Assembly (NCBI RefSeq): GCF_903969135.1
Contig: NZ_LR824569.1
Location: 2,749,001 to 2,813,000, forward strand
DNA from: Chryseobacterium sp. JV274
GTDB taxonomy: Bacteria > Bacteroidota > Bacteroidia > Flavobacteriales > Weeksellaceae
Direction: 5' to 3'
Length of the DNA stretch: 64,000 nucleotides
The notes below the pieces were generated by a model. That model was not told the DNA's origin and searched no databases. It saw nothing but the letters and a program-made list of their open reading frames with translations. Shown here piece after piece: positions 9,037-17,739 of this stretch (its first letter is position 1; each line of letters opens with the position of its first letter). Position numbers and translations under genes: made by a program.

Positions 9037-10170
9037 TTATTTATCAATAGATCTTTTCACAAAATCAACAAAAGACTCTTTTATCGTGCTCCAATTATAT
9101 TTTTCTTCAAATTCTTTCCGGGCATTGAGAGCATACAAATCATAAAGCTCCGGGTTTCTTATATAATTGAGGATAACTTCTGAAATAGCATCAGTATTGT
9201 GTGGATCTACCAAACTGCCAAATGAAAGCGAACCCATATTTTTTCGGATTCCTTCCAAGTTTGAATAGATCACCGGTTTTCCTGCTCCCATAAAGTAAAA
9301 CAATTTTATCGGCAATGAGTGGTTGTTTTCAAAACTGATTTCCCGAAGGTCAAAACATATATCTGCTGCTGCAAATGCTTCTGTAAACCGTTCAAAAGTC
9401 ACAGGTTTTCTAAGCTCAACAGTATTAAAAGAATATTTCTTCAGTAATGCTGAAAAATAAAGTTCATCATTTTTTTCAACCGTCGATCCGATAATCAGAA
9501 TCTTAATGTGAAGTGTTGGTAATTTTTGCCTGAGCTTATCTACTGCATTGAAAAAATTCTCAATGCCTTTATCTTTAGAAATCTGGCCTGTGTAACAGAG
9601 CGTAATTGCATCCGCATCAAGCTGTTTTATACTTTCTTTGATATAAAAAGAATCCGGATAATAAGGAAGAATCATTTGTTTTTTGAATCCAAAAAAATAG
9701 GCCAGCGGAAATTTTTTGGTAATTTCACCAAATATAAAATGAGTGCTTAAAAACCCTGCATATAACTGAATAAGAGAAAATTTTACTGCCTTAATAATTT
9801 TAGTTGGAAAACGGTATTTCTGAAGCATTGACATCGAAGGATACCATTCTGTAACATCATAGATACAGCTTGCATTATATTCTTTTACAAATTTCTTTGA
9901 AGCCACCACAGCAAGAGGTTCGGAACAAATGATAGTCTGGGGTTGAAAATTGTCACAAACCTTACGGAATGTTTCCATTTTCTTTTCTATACTTTCTTCC
10001 AGAACGGCATAGGATTCTATTTCAATTCCGTCAATAACTCCTTTATAATCTGCATACAAGCTGCATATTTTTACTTCATACCCATTATCTCTAAGAGCCT
10101 TTGCCTGATGATAAAAAATACGGTCATCATTATAGCTGTGGGATGTCGTTAAAAAAAGTACTTTAGGCAT
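9037..10170 (-). CDS. Glycosyltransferase family 4-like protein
   Basis: This 377-residue GT-B-fold transferase starts PKVLFLTTSHSYNDDRIFYHQAKAL, the usual N-terminal beta-alpha opening of GT4 enzymes. A C-terminal donor-binding half includes CYTGQISKDKGIENF, IGSTVEKNDE and PIKLFYFMGAGKPVIYSNL, the last being the E/H-x7-E-like region in degenerate form. It transfers an activated sugar to a lipid-linked or surface acceptor; substrate unknown. The flippase gene starts five bases after its stop, so the two are probably co-expressed. Confidence 0.85.
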   Translation of the reverse strand: MPKVLFLTTSHSYNDDRIFYHQAKALRDNGYEVKICSLYADYKGVIDGIEIESYAVLEESIEKKMETFRKVCDNFQPQTIICSEPLAVVASKKFVKEYNASCIYDVTEWYPSMSMLQKYRFPTKIIKAVKFSLIQLYAGFLSTHFIFGEITKKFPLAYFFGFKKQMILPYYPDSFYIKESIKQLDADAITLCYTGQISKDKGIENFFNAVDKLRQKLPTLHIKILIIGSTVEKNDELYFSALLKKYSFNTVELRKPVTFERFTEAFAAADICFDLREISFENNHSLPIKLFYFMGAGKPVIYSNLEGIRKNMGSLSFGSLVDPHNTDAISEVILNYIRNPELYDLYALNARKEFEEKYNWSTIKESFVDFVKRSIDK

Positions 10171-10210
10171 TAGTCTTACTCGAATCTATACAAAGATACA
10201 TTAAAACAAA

Positions 10211-10235
10211 AAAGTGAGAAACAGGTTCTCACTTT
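10211..10235 (-). terminator. Terminator downstream of the 162-aa conserved gene
   Basis: A perfect 10-bp stem (10211-10220 with 10226-10235) and a 5-nt loop are followed on the minus strand by a T-run. It ends the transcript coming from 10268-10756 before the glycosyltransferase gene. Confidence 0.85.
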
Positions 10236-10267
10236 ATGATTATTCAGCTGTATAAGCTTAATAGCGT

Positions 10268-10756
10268 TTATTTTATAGAACCTGCCCAGCTCTTCTCTAA
10301 AGGAAGAAGAAAGTGGCTCAAAAAGTCAAGGTAGGTGTTTTTTGAGAAGTCAAAAACCTGAATATCATTTGAAAGTTCTCCATTTCTCAATTTCGTTTTA
10401 AAATCAATCAGCTTTAAAGTCTTCATTTCACCATTTTCTACAAAACTAGCTTTCATTCTGTCGAAAAGCCCTAGTGTATACTCTTCATCAATTTCTCTCA
10501 TTACCTTCCCTAAAGCATCAATGCTGCATCCTGAAGCCATTTCTTTTTCTTCATCTACACACACCACAATAAACTGATTCTTTTCAATTTTAAATGAAGA
10601 AGAAAGTGGTTTTCCATGAGCGGCCCATGTAGAAAGGAAATCAAACAGTTTTTCGGTAATCGCCTTTGCTTCTTTAGTTTCAAAAGGTCTTGAAGCCGGA
10701 TATATAATGACTCTGTAGTCGTTGGTTTCTACAATATTAGATTCTTCGATTTTCAT
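10268..10756 (-). CDS. Conserved Bacteroidota protein often labelled 'ABC transporter ATPase'
   Basis: This 162-residue soluble protein has no signal peptide. It resembles a small flavobacterial family that databases often call ABC transporter ATPase. That name is not supported here: there is no Walker A (GxxGxGKS), Walker B or LSGGQ signature. Conserved-looking parts are the start VIIYPASRPFETKEA, the segment FLSTWAAHGKPLSSSF and VCVDEEKEMASGCSIDALG, where a Cys follows Ser/Gly. Function unknown. It is monocistronic by appearance, with a strong terminator after it. Confidence 0.8.
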   Translation of the reverse strand: MKIEESNIVETNDYRVIIYPASRPFETKEAKAITEKLFDFLSTWAAHGKPLSSSFKIEKNQFIVVCVDEEKEMASGCSIDALGKVMREIDEEYTLGLFDRMKASFVENGEMKTLKLIDFKTKLRNGELSNDIQVFDFSKNTYLDFLSHFLLPLEKSWAGSIK

Positions 10757-10865
10757 AATGTAAGTATTTATTTTTCAAGGAACTGCGCAATCACTTTCAC
10801 TTCTGATTATTGAACAGAATATACTGTAATCGTGATTTCAAATCCTTATTATCTTAAAGACAAAA

Positions 10866-12002
10866 TTACGCAATTTTCTCGAGTTTGAGATCATTGTATT
10901 TTTTACTCAGTACATAGAGCATCATAATGAAAAGCGGAAAAATAAACGGAAAGAAGAACCTCAATGCCGCCGACTGCGGAAAGAAAAAGAATTTGATGTA
11001 CACATTTACGAGGAAAAGTACTGAAATCATTCTTACCCATGCATCTTTGGAACGCCAAAATACTACTGTGATCATGATGCTTACAGACAGAGTTACTTTT
11101 TTAAAGTAGATAATCTTGATATAAATAATACTCAGATAGTCTTTTAAGCTTACTTCGATGGGATGTGTGGAAATAATAGGTCTTCTGTCCATAAAAGTAT
11201 CGTAAAAAACGTCTTTCCAGCCGGGATAATGGTAAAATTTAATGATTGCCAGATACATCAGCAGAAGTACTGTGCCCTGTGCAATAAGGGAAATATCAAT
11301 CTTCTTTTCTCTAAAATAATAAAAGAAGAAAACGGCAATAATATAAGTCAGGGTAAATGTAATATAGTCCGGACGTATAAAAGTGATTGCAAACAGAAGC
11401 ACAAACATCCCCCATTTGCTCCATTTTTTGATCAAACCGATGATAAAGATCAGGATAAACTGAAAAATAAACATATCCGGTGTGGAAACTCTGGACATAT
11501 ACGTCATGGGTGGCAAAAGCATGGATACAACCGTTAGTCCTATTACAAACCAGTATTTCTTTGGAAACAGGAGTTTTAGAATATAAAATAATAATAACCC
11601 TGAAAAAAAGTAAGAAATAAGGCTGGTGAATAGGACTGCCATTGGGGAGGAAAGTCCCAGCTTATAAAAGAGGGTTATTACAAGAATATACCCTACTTTG
11701 ATTTGAAAATAGGGTAATTGTTCTGTAAAAGATTGTGTATTTTTTACGAAATACTGCCTTGGAATGTCCCATTGCTTTATTCCGATGATATCTGTATAAT
11801 GGTCTGCAGGAGCTTCTTTTTTGATTTCATCATAAGTGATAATTCTAACTTTATCTGGTGAATTCGGGAATTCTGAAGTATACATACTCCCTAAATAACC
11901 CGGCATATCCCAGTCATATACTCTGTTTTGGTAATTCCAGAATGTAAGAGCAGCAAGTATCGAAATGATAAACAAAAAGGAGAGTCTCCATTCTACCTTC
12001 AT
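10866..12002 (-). CDS. Polytopic membrane protein, possible GT-C-type glycosyltransferase
   Basis: The product has 378 residues with roughly ten hydrophobic helices. After the first helix comes an acidic extracytoplasmic loop, YDWDMPGYLG, and a long hydrophilic loop with several aromatic and charged residues. An acidic motif in the first outer loop followed by many helices is how GT-C transferases and mannosyltransferase-like proteins are built, so that fold is a reasonable guess but not proven. It begins 20 bases after the stop of the CCG-domain Fe-S gene on the same strand and could be the last gene of that transcript. Confidence 0.65.
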   Translation of the reverse strand: MKVEWRLSFLFIISILAALTFWNYQNRVYDWDMPGYLGSMYTSEFPNSPDKVRIITYDEIKKEAPADHYTDIIGIKQWDIPRQYFVKNTQSFTEQLPYFQIKVGYILVITLFYKLGLSSPMAVLFTSLISYFFSGLLLFYILKLLFPKKYWFVIGLTVVSMLLPPMTYMSRVSTPDMFIFQFILIFIIGLIKKWSKWGMFVLLFAITFIRPDYITFTLTYIIAVFFFYYFREKKIDISLIAQGTVLLLMYLAIIKFYHYPGWKDVFYDTFMDRRPIISTHPIEVSLKDYLSIIYIKIIYFKKVTLSVSIMITVVFWRSKDAWVRMISVLFLVNVYIKFFFFPQSAALRFFFPFIFPLFIMMLYVLSKKYNDLKLEKIA

Positions 12003-12022
12003 AAACCTGTATAGGATTACAA

Positions 12023-12808
12023 TTATAAATCTTCTGCTTCAGCAAGAAGTTCAACGATATCTTTTACGGCAACTTCGGTATTTTTATTAAAGTGTTTTAC
12101 ACCATCCGTCATCATGGTATTACAGAAAGGGCATCCTGTAGCAATTACCTTTGGTTCAAAAGATAAGGCTTCTTCTGTTCTTTCAATATTGATGTCTTTC
12201 TTTCCTTTTTCAGGTTCTTTAAACATCTGTGCTCCCCCTGCTCCACAGCAAAGTCCGTTGGTTTTGCAACGCTTCATTTCTACAAGCTCTGCATCCAGCT
12301 TTTCAAGAAGCATTCTTGGAGCTTCATATTCGTCATTGGCACGTCCCAGGTAACAAGGATCATGGAAAGTTATTTTTTTCCCTTTGAATGCTCCACCTTC
12401 TATTTTCAGTCTTCCTTCTTCCATTAAGGTTTTAAGGAACTGCGTATGGTGTACTACCTCAAAGTGGCCGCCTAAGCTTGGATATTCATTTTTCAGGGTA
12501 TTGAAACAGTGTGGGCAAGCCGTTACGATTTTCTTTACTTCGTAGGCATTCAGCACTTCAATATTCGTAAGGGCCATCATCTGGAAAACGAATTCATTTC
12601 CCGCTCTTTTTGCAGGGTCTCCGGTACAGCTTTCTTCCTGTCCCAAAACTGCAAATTCTACTCCTATCTTATTTAATATCTTGCAAAATGCTTTTGTAAT
12701 TTTTTTAGCACGGTCATCAAAGCTTCCCGCACATCCAACCCAAAATAAAACTTCCGGGGCTTTTCCTTCGGCAGCATATTCTGCCATTGTTTTTATATTG
12801 AAATCCAT
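12023..12808 (-). CDS. Cysteine-rich CCG-domain (Fe-S) protein, HdrB/LldE/GlpC-like
   Basis: This soluble 261-residue protein has two CCG domains, the cysteine-rich fold of heterodisulfide reductase subunit B and of the LldE and GlpC redox proteins. Visible cysteine motifs are WVGCAGSFDD near the start, CPHCFNTLKNEYP, DPCYLGR, CCGAGGAQMF and CPFCNTMMTDG. These motifs bind a Fe-S cluster and/or quinone-facing redox sites. The next gene upstream encodes a membrane protein with two 4Fe-4S clusters, so the pair probably forms one electron-transfer complex, inner membrane plus cytosolic subunit. Donor and acceptor are unknown. Confidence 0.88.
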   Translation of the reverse strand: MDFNIKTMAEYAAEGKAPEVLFWVGCAGSFDDRAKKITKAFCKILNKIGVEFAVLGQEESCTGDPAKRAGNEFVFQMMALTNIEVLNAYEVKKIVTACPHCFNTLKNEYPSLGGHFEVVHHTQFLKTLMEEGRLKIEGGAFKGKKITFHDPCYLGRANDEYEAPRMLLEKLDAELVEMKRCKTNGLCCGAGGAQMFKEPEKGKKDINIERTEEALSFEPKVIATGCPFCNTMMTDGVKHFNKNTEVAVKDIVELLAEAEDL

Positions 12809-12815
12809 TTCTTTT

Positions 12816-12888
12816 TCAATTTGAAAATGTGAGAATTTGGAAATTTGAAATGATGTAGAATGGTATCAATTTCAAATTTTCAAATTGA
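12816..12888. repeat. Nested inverted repeats between the two Fe-S genes
   Basis: Arms 12816-12828 and 12876-12888 are perfect 13-base inverted repeats. A second, overlapping pair (12841-12851 with 12869-12879) is also perfect. The region is built of variants of ATTTGAAA. It fills most of the 88-base gap and could fold into alternative hairpins in the operon message. Confidence 0.6.
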
Positions 12889-12896
12889 TTAATTAT

Positions 12897-14237
12897 CTAG
12901 TTTTCCGATGCCCAGTTCAGACGGTCAGCCTGATTGTACTGCCAAGGAGCTGCGTTGTTTTCCACATTGGTCATCATCAGGTTCAGTTCCTGTGGAGCAG
13001 CAGACTGTTCCATGACCAGGAATCTTCTCATTTCAAAAATAATGGAAAGTGGATCAAGCAATACCGGACAAGCATCTGTACATGCATTACATGTTGTACA
13101 AGCCCAAAGTTCTTCTTTTGTGATATAATCGTTCAGCAGTTTTTTACCGTCATCAACGAATTTCCCGTTGTTTGCATCAATATTTCTTCCCACTTCTTCC
13201 AGTCTGTCTCTTGTCTTCATCAGGATCAGTCTCGGAGAAAGCTTTTTACCTGTAATATTAGCCGGACAAACGGAAGTACAACGTCCGCATTCTGTACATG
13301 AATAGGCATTAAGCAGCTGTACCTGGTTCAGGTCAAATATATCTTCAGCACCGAATTTAGAAGGGACATCTGCTTCAGCTCCTTCAGCTGGTGCCGCATA
13401 AGGATCTGCGTTAGGATCCATCATTAATTTGATCTCTTTTGTTACAGACTCAAGATTATTGAATTTTCCTTTTTTATCAAGATTTGCATACCATGTACTT
13501 GGAAATGCAAGGATAATATGCAGGTGTTTTGAGTAATAAAGATAGTTCATGAAGAACAGAATTCCAACAAAGTGGAACCACCAGGCTCCTTTTTCTGTGA
13601 ACATCAAAAATCCGCTATCAAAATTGAAAATTTCCAAAAATGGAACAAATGTCATTTCACTAATCGGGAAACTTCCATGTTCAGGAAAAATACCTCTCGC
13701 CTGTAAAATAAAATCTGAAGCATTCATCATAAAGAAAGCCATCATCAGAGCGAATTCAATGATCAAAATCCAGTTTGCATCATTTTTCGGCCATCCGAAA
13801 AGTTCTTTCATTGTCAATCTTTTCACTCCGTAAAAATTTCTACGAATAAAGAAAATGACAACCCCAATTACTACCAAAAGTGCTAAAACTTCTAGTGTTG
13901 CGGTGAAGAAATTATAAAATGTATGTCCGAAAATGCTTGATAAGAAACGATGTGTCCCAAATATTCCATCAACAACGATTTCTATTAATTCGATATTAAT
14001 AATCACAAAACCAACATATACAAAAAGGTGTAACACTCCTGCAACAGGACGTGCTGTCATTTTACTCTGTCCCATTGCTACACGAGCCATAGTTTCCCAA
14101 CGTTCTCCTTTTCTGTCGTTTCTATTGATTTCATGACCCAGCCTGATATTTCTATAGATCTTCAGAAGGCTTTTGGTAAACAACCCAAATCCGGCCACTA
14201 ATAAAATCAGAAAAATAATGTTATCGATGTACTGCAT
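12897..14237 (-). CDS. Membrane-bound 4Fe-4S protein, HdrC/NarI-like fusion
   Basis: The product has 446 residues. The N-terminal half has about six membrane helices resembling a NarI/DsrM-type haem b membrane module, with several histidines in or near the helices (for example KHLHIILAFP). The C-terminal third has two ferredoxin motifs, CTECGRCTSVCP and CTTCNACTDACP, followed by DPLSIIFEMRRFLVMEQ, typical of heterodisulfide-reductase-like subunits. It likely passes electrons between the quinone pool and the CCG-domain protein encoded downstream. The MCE gene ends 8 bases before its start, so the three are in one transcript. Confidence 0.88.
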   Translation of the reverse strand: MQYIDNIIFLILLVAGFGLFTKSLLKIYRNIRLGHEINRNDRKGERWETMARVAMGQSKMTARPVAGVLHLFVYVGFVIINIELIEIVVDGIFGTHRFLSSIFGHTFYNFFTATLEVLALLVVIGVVIFFIRRNFYGVKRLTMKELFGWPKNDANWILIIEFALMMAFFMMNASDFILQARGIFPEHGSFPISEMTFVPFLEIFNFDSGFLMFTEKGAWWFHFVGILFFMNYLYYSKHLHIILAFPSTWYANLDKKGKFNNLESVTKEIKLMMDPNADPYAAPAEGAEADVPSKFGAEDIFDLNQVQLLNAYSCTECGRCTSVCPANITGKKLSPRLILMKTRDRLEEVGRNIDANNGKFVDDGKKLLNDYITKEELWACTTCNACTDACPVLLDPLSIIFEMRRFLVMEQSAAPQELNLMMTNVENNAAPWQYNQADRLNWASEN

Positions 14238-14245
14238 AAGGTGTA

Positions 14246-15196
14246 TTAGTCTTTATTATTTTTACCGAAAACCGAGAAGTTGATATATCTCTTCGGGTTC
14301 GCTTTCATATCTTCGATTAATGTATTCAGGTTGGAAGAAGCTGAGTTCAGATTGTTGTAAAGCTGATCATCCTTCATCAGTTTACCTAAACTTCCCTCTC
14401 CTTTGTCAATTCCACCAATCACCTGATTCAATTTCCCTACAGTAGCATCCAAATTGGCGATCGTTGCATTCAATTGTTTGGTATCAATGCTCTGAGCCAG
14501 ATTTCCATATTTATCCAGCGTCACTTTTCCACTCTGCATTGTAAGGCTCGCATCGTCCAATACTTTCTGCAGTTTAGGATCATTATGTCCTACCAGGCTG
14601 TTTACACTTCCTGCTGTAGTCTGCAATGCACCTACGGTTTTGTTAAGGTTGGATAATAAAGCTTTTATTTCAGCTCTGTTTTGTGCATCAACAAGCAGAT
14701 TGGCATTAGCCATTAAAGAGTCTACTCTATGTAGAACGACCTGCAGCTGATCTTTTACCGGGCCTACCTGAGAAGAAAGACTTCCCAATGTTCCCAATTT
14801 GAAAGCACCTTTCAGGGTATCTCCGTCTTTTGCAGTCGGGCCACCATACATAAGGTTTACTCTCATTTCTTTGCCGGACATCAATCCTGGTTCAAAGATT
14901 TCTAATGATGAATTTTTTGAAAATTCAAATTTGTTATCTACTGTAATTTTTACAACAAAATTAATTTTACCGTCTTTTGAGGTCAGAGGAATAATTTTGT
15001 CCACCTGCCCTACTTTCAATCCGTTGATAGAAACTGCCGAAGACTGCGCCAGACCTTCTACATTATCATATTTTGCGTAAAATATATTGTCGGTAGTAAA
15101 AAGGCTTTTCCCTTTCATAAACTGAAACAACACCACAAAGCCTACAATAGCCAGAAGTGTGATCACACCAGCTTTTAATTCTTTACTGAACTTCAC
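14246..15196 (-). CDS. MCE-domain lipid transport protein (MlaD-like)
   Basis: The 316-residue protein starts at a GTG codon (bases 15196-15194) with the protein beginning MKFSKELKAG. One N-terminal membrane helix (about 10-27) is followed by an MCE/MlaD domain (about 35-115; AKYDNVEGLAQSSAVSINGLKVGQV is characteristic). A long helical, Gln/Asn/Leu-rich tail follows, expected to form a coiled-coil barrel or needle. MCE proteins pass phospholipids between inner and outer membrane with an MlaE/MlaF transporter. Such a pair is encoded at 32034-33601, far away, and the two may work together. A -7-like box lies just upstream. Confidence 0.88.
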   Translation of the reverse strand: MKFSKELKAGVITLLAIVGFVVLFQFMKGKSLFTTDNIFYAKYDNVEGLAQSSAVSINGLKVGQVDKIIPLTSKDGKINFVVKITVDNKFEFSKNSSLEIFEPGLMSGKEMRVNLMYGGPTAKDGDTLKGAFKLGTLGSLSSQVGPVKDQLQVVLHRVDSLMANANLLVDAQNRAEIKALLSNLNKTVGALQTTAGSVNSLVGHNDPKLQKVLDDASLTMQSGKVTLDKYGNLAQSIDTKQLNATIANLDATVGKLNQVIGGIDKGEGSLGKLMKDDQLYNNLNSASSNLNTLIEDMKANPKRYINFSVFGKNNKD

Positions 15197-15218
15197 TTGC
15201 TAATTTTTTTCTAATAAG

Positions 15219-15226
15219 CAAATATA
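15219..15226 (-). promoter_or_regulatory. -7 box upstream of the MCE/Fe-S operon
   Basis: TATATTTG on the minus strand matches TAnnTTTG and lies 22 bases upstream of the GTG start, at the right distance for a short leader. A proper -33 TTTG at 19-21 bases is not seen. Confidence 0.4.
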
Positions 15227-15275
15227 ACACATTTTAAATAAATCTTTTCCAATATTGTTCTGCGTTAAATACAAA

Positions 15276-15305
15276 AAAAAGCGACAAAAAAATTTGTCGC
15301 TTTTT
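15276..15305. terminator. Terminator downstream of the PpiD/SurA-like gene
   Basis: A perfect 8-bp stem (15281-15288 with 15293-15300), 4-nt loop, has A-runs before and T-runs after, so it works for the leftward transcript of 15326-17479. Confidence 0.82.
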
Positions 15306-15325
15306 ATATCATTGAAATGAATTTC

Positions 15326-17479
15326 TTATTGTTGCTGATTTCCAAGTTTACCCCAGATTTCAATTCTAAAATCTTCAATATCTGCATTGTCCTGAAGACT
15401 CTTCATCCAAGCCTGTCCGAACATTCCAGAACTTCTCTGAGTAAGAGACTCTGTGAACTGCTTAAGATCACCAGGTTGTTTGTTGATTGTTTCTGATTTT
15501 TTGATCAAAACATAAACTCCTGTTCCTCCTTCAACCGGGTTAGAAAGTTTACCTTTTGCAACACCGAATGCTGCACCGGCAACTTTAGGTTCCATAGCAC
15601 CAGCTACTGAAGGGTTCAATAGATTTACCTGAGCAGACTGTTTTGGAGCTGCGAATAATTTAGCAATCTGATCTAAGCTAGAAGCTTTTGCTGCTGTAAT
15701 CTTATCAGAAATTTGTTTTGCAGCCAATTTATTTTTAACTATAACCTCGATCTGATCTCTTACAGATTCCGGATCAGCAAGACCTGCATCTTGTTTTCCG
15801 TTCAGATAAACTACAATTTTATCACCTGTTCCATCTACAGTAAATAGTTCAGTATCTCCTTTAGTTCTTTTCTTATCGAAAGCCCAAGTAAGGATTTCTG
15901 CGTCTTTTTCAGTTCCCAAGCCCTGAATCTGACCCTCAAATCTTTTTGCTGCTTTTGGATTAGAGAACTGGTAATTTCCTTTTTTAGCAATATTCACGAA
16001 ATCGTTGAAAGATTTCCCTTGAACCTGCTGAATGAATTTTCTTGATTTTTTGTCTGATTCAGCCTCAGTAGCATCTGAAGGTTTAATTGCTTTCACAAGG
16101 TTTGCAACTTTATACCCCATTGATCCTGATTTTTTATCTTCAATATTGATGATATGGTAACCGAACTGTGTTTCTACTACCCCTGTAGCTCCTTTAGGAT
16201 TGCTTGCAAGGTAAGCAAGGAATTCAGGTACGAAAGGTGTTTCAGGAGTTGTCCATCCTAAGCTACCTCCCTGAGCTGCAGAATTCGGATCGCTGGAAAG
16301 CTTAAGGAATTCTGTAAATTTAGCAGGAGCTGCTTTTACAATAGCTCCAATAGAGTCTGCTAATTTTTTAGCCTGCTCTTTGGATCTTGTTACCCCTTCA
16401 CCTGCAGGACTTCCTTTGAATGCAATAAGGATATGTCTAGATAACGTAGAATCTGAAGCTCTTTTACCTACAAGTTTAGAAACTACATAAACATCCTGCT
16501 CTTTGTAAGGACCAAAAGTCTGACCTATTGCTGCTGCAGTGATCTGATCTTTGATCGTTGGAGGCAATTGTGCAGGATTCATATATTGAGGATTGAATGG
16601 CGCATCAGAGTTTGCTGCTACAAACATAGAATCGTTCTTCGTATTCTGGAAGTTTTCAGTACCTCCGCTTGCATCTGTACCTCCTGAATATAATTTTGTA
16701 ATTTCTTTCAAAGTTGCTGCATCATCTGCTGCACTAGGTTTTGATGGGAAATATACAACCCCGATATTTCTGCTTGGTTCAGCTTTGAACATTACAGGGT
16801 GCTGCTTGATGTAGTCTGCCAGATCTTGTGTTGTAACATTGATCTTTGTTTTCTGAAGATAAGCGGCATAATCCACTTTCACAAAGTCTATATCTGCAAG
16901 CTGATCTCTCTGCTTCATCAATTCTTCTGCTTCTTTCTTACCGGTAGTGATACCTGCTGAAATATTGGTAAACACCTGTCTTGCCATCAGTCTGTACTCA
17001 ATCGTCTTTTTAGTTTTCAACCATTGATTGTATCCTTCGGGATTGGTGTTTTTTAATGTTTCAATTTCTTTTTTAAGCTCTTGAGTTTTAAAATTACCTT
17101 TCTCATCAAAGAACTGTTGATTCTGGGCAAACATCTGATCGTACTGGATTTGGTTCCAGAAATAATCATCAGTCATTTCAAAGCCTAGTTTCTCAAACTG
17201 TTGTTTGATAAGTTTAGATTGTACAAGTAACTGCCAAGCCTGCTCTTCAAGACCGCTTTTCGGACGACCTTGTTGATCAGCCTGCTGCTGCAACACGAAA
17301 AGCTGATCATTGAACTCTTCGCGGGTGATTTTCTCACCATTTACTTTTCCTAAAACGTCAGGATTCTTACCAAAAACCTTGTCGATACTATCGGGGTTCA
17401 CCAAGAACGCCAAAAGCGCTAAGGCTATTACTCCCATTAAAAGCCAAGGCTTACTCCTAATCTGTCCTAAAATTGCCAT
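15326..17479 (-). CDS. Membrane-anchored peptidyl-prolyl isomerase/chaperone, PpiD/SurA-like
   Basis: The protein has 717 residues. A single N-terminal helix (about 11-27, WLLMGVIALALLAFLV) anchors it in the inner membrane facing the periplasm. A SurA_N-type chaperone domain follows (residues ~35-180). A parvulin (PpiC) domain lies at roughly residues 340-450, with SRHILIAFKG and QGGSLGWTTPETPFVPEF. A second, degenerate parvulin-like or chaperone region makes up the C-terminal third. Proteins of this build help outer-membrane and secreted proteins fold. It is single in its transcript, with a terminator after it. Confidence 0.9.
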   Translation of the reverse strand: MAILGQIRSKPWLLMGVIALALLAFLVNPDSIDKVFGKNPDVLGKVNGEKITREEFNDQLFVLQQQADQQGRPKSGLEEQAWQLLVQSKLIKQQFEKLGFEMTDDYFWNQIQYDQMFAQNQQFFDEKGNFKTQELKKEIETLKNTNPEGYNQWLKTKKTIEYRLMARQVFTNISAGITTGKKEAEELMKQRDQLADIDFVKVDYAAYLQKTKINVTTQDLADYIKQHPVMFKAEPSRNIGVVYFPSKPSAADDAATLKEITKLYSGGTDASGGTENFQNTKNDSMFVAANSDAPFNPQYMNPAQLPPTIKDQITAAAIGQTFGPYKEQDVYVVSKLVGKRASDSTLSRHILIAFKGSPAGEGVTRSKEQAKKLADSIGAIVKAAPAKFTEFLKLSSDPNSAAQGGSLGWTTPETPFVPEFLAYLASNPKGATGVVETQFGYHIINIEDKKSGSMGYKVANLVKAIKPSDATEAESDKKSRKFIQQVQGKSFNDFVNIAKKGNYQFSNPKAAKRFEGQIQGLGTEKDAEILTWAFDKKRTKGDTELFTVDGTGDKIVVYLNGKQDAGLADPESVRDQIEVIVKNKLAAKQISDKITAAKASSLDQIAKLFAAPKQSAQVNLLNPSVAGAMEPKVAGAAFGVAKGKLSNPVEGGTGVYVLIKKSETINKQPGDLKQFTESLTQRSSGMFGQAWMKSLQDNADIEDFRIEIWGKLGNQQQ

Positions 17480-17650
17480 TTTATAAATTATAGTTTTTTA
17501 TCAGTTTGCGAAAATACACATTTTTAAGAAATTACAGAAACAGAACTGCTTTATTTTGATTTTTAATGCAAAGATTATCTAAAAAAGGAAATTTTGACCG
17601 TATTTTTAAGTAAAAAACAAATGGCATAAGTATTGTGCATTTCTAGAATA

Positions 17651-17730
17651 TTATAATATGCCACACGTTTTCAGAGCATATTATAAAAAATCCCTTTAAC
17701 GATAAAAAACGAAAATGACAATTTGTCATT
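17651..17730 (+). promoter_or_regulatory. Two inverted repeats upstream of lon
   Basis: The first is an 11-bp perfect inverted repeat (17651-17661 with 17676-17686) with a 14-base spacer. The second is a 7-bp perfect inverted repeat with a 3-base spacer (17714-17720 with 17724-17730), ending nine bases before the ATG. Either could bind a repressor or heat-shock regulator, and the second could fold over the translation start. They do not match the CIRCE sequence as I know it. Confidence 0.5.
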
Positions 17731-17739
17731 CGATTGACT

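Noticed and set aside
10268..10756. ABC transporter ATPase function for this gene
   Set aside because: No P-loop, Walker B or signature motif is present.
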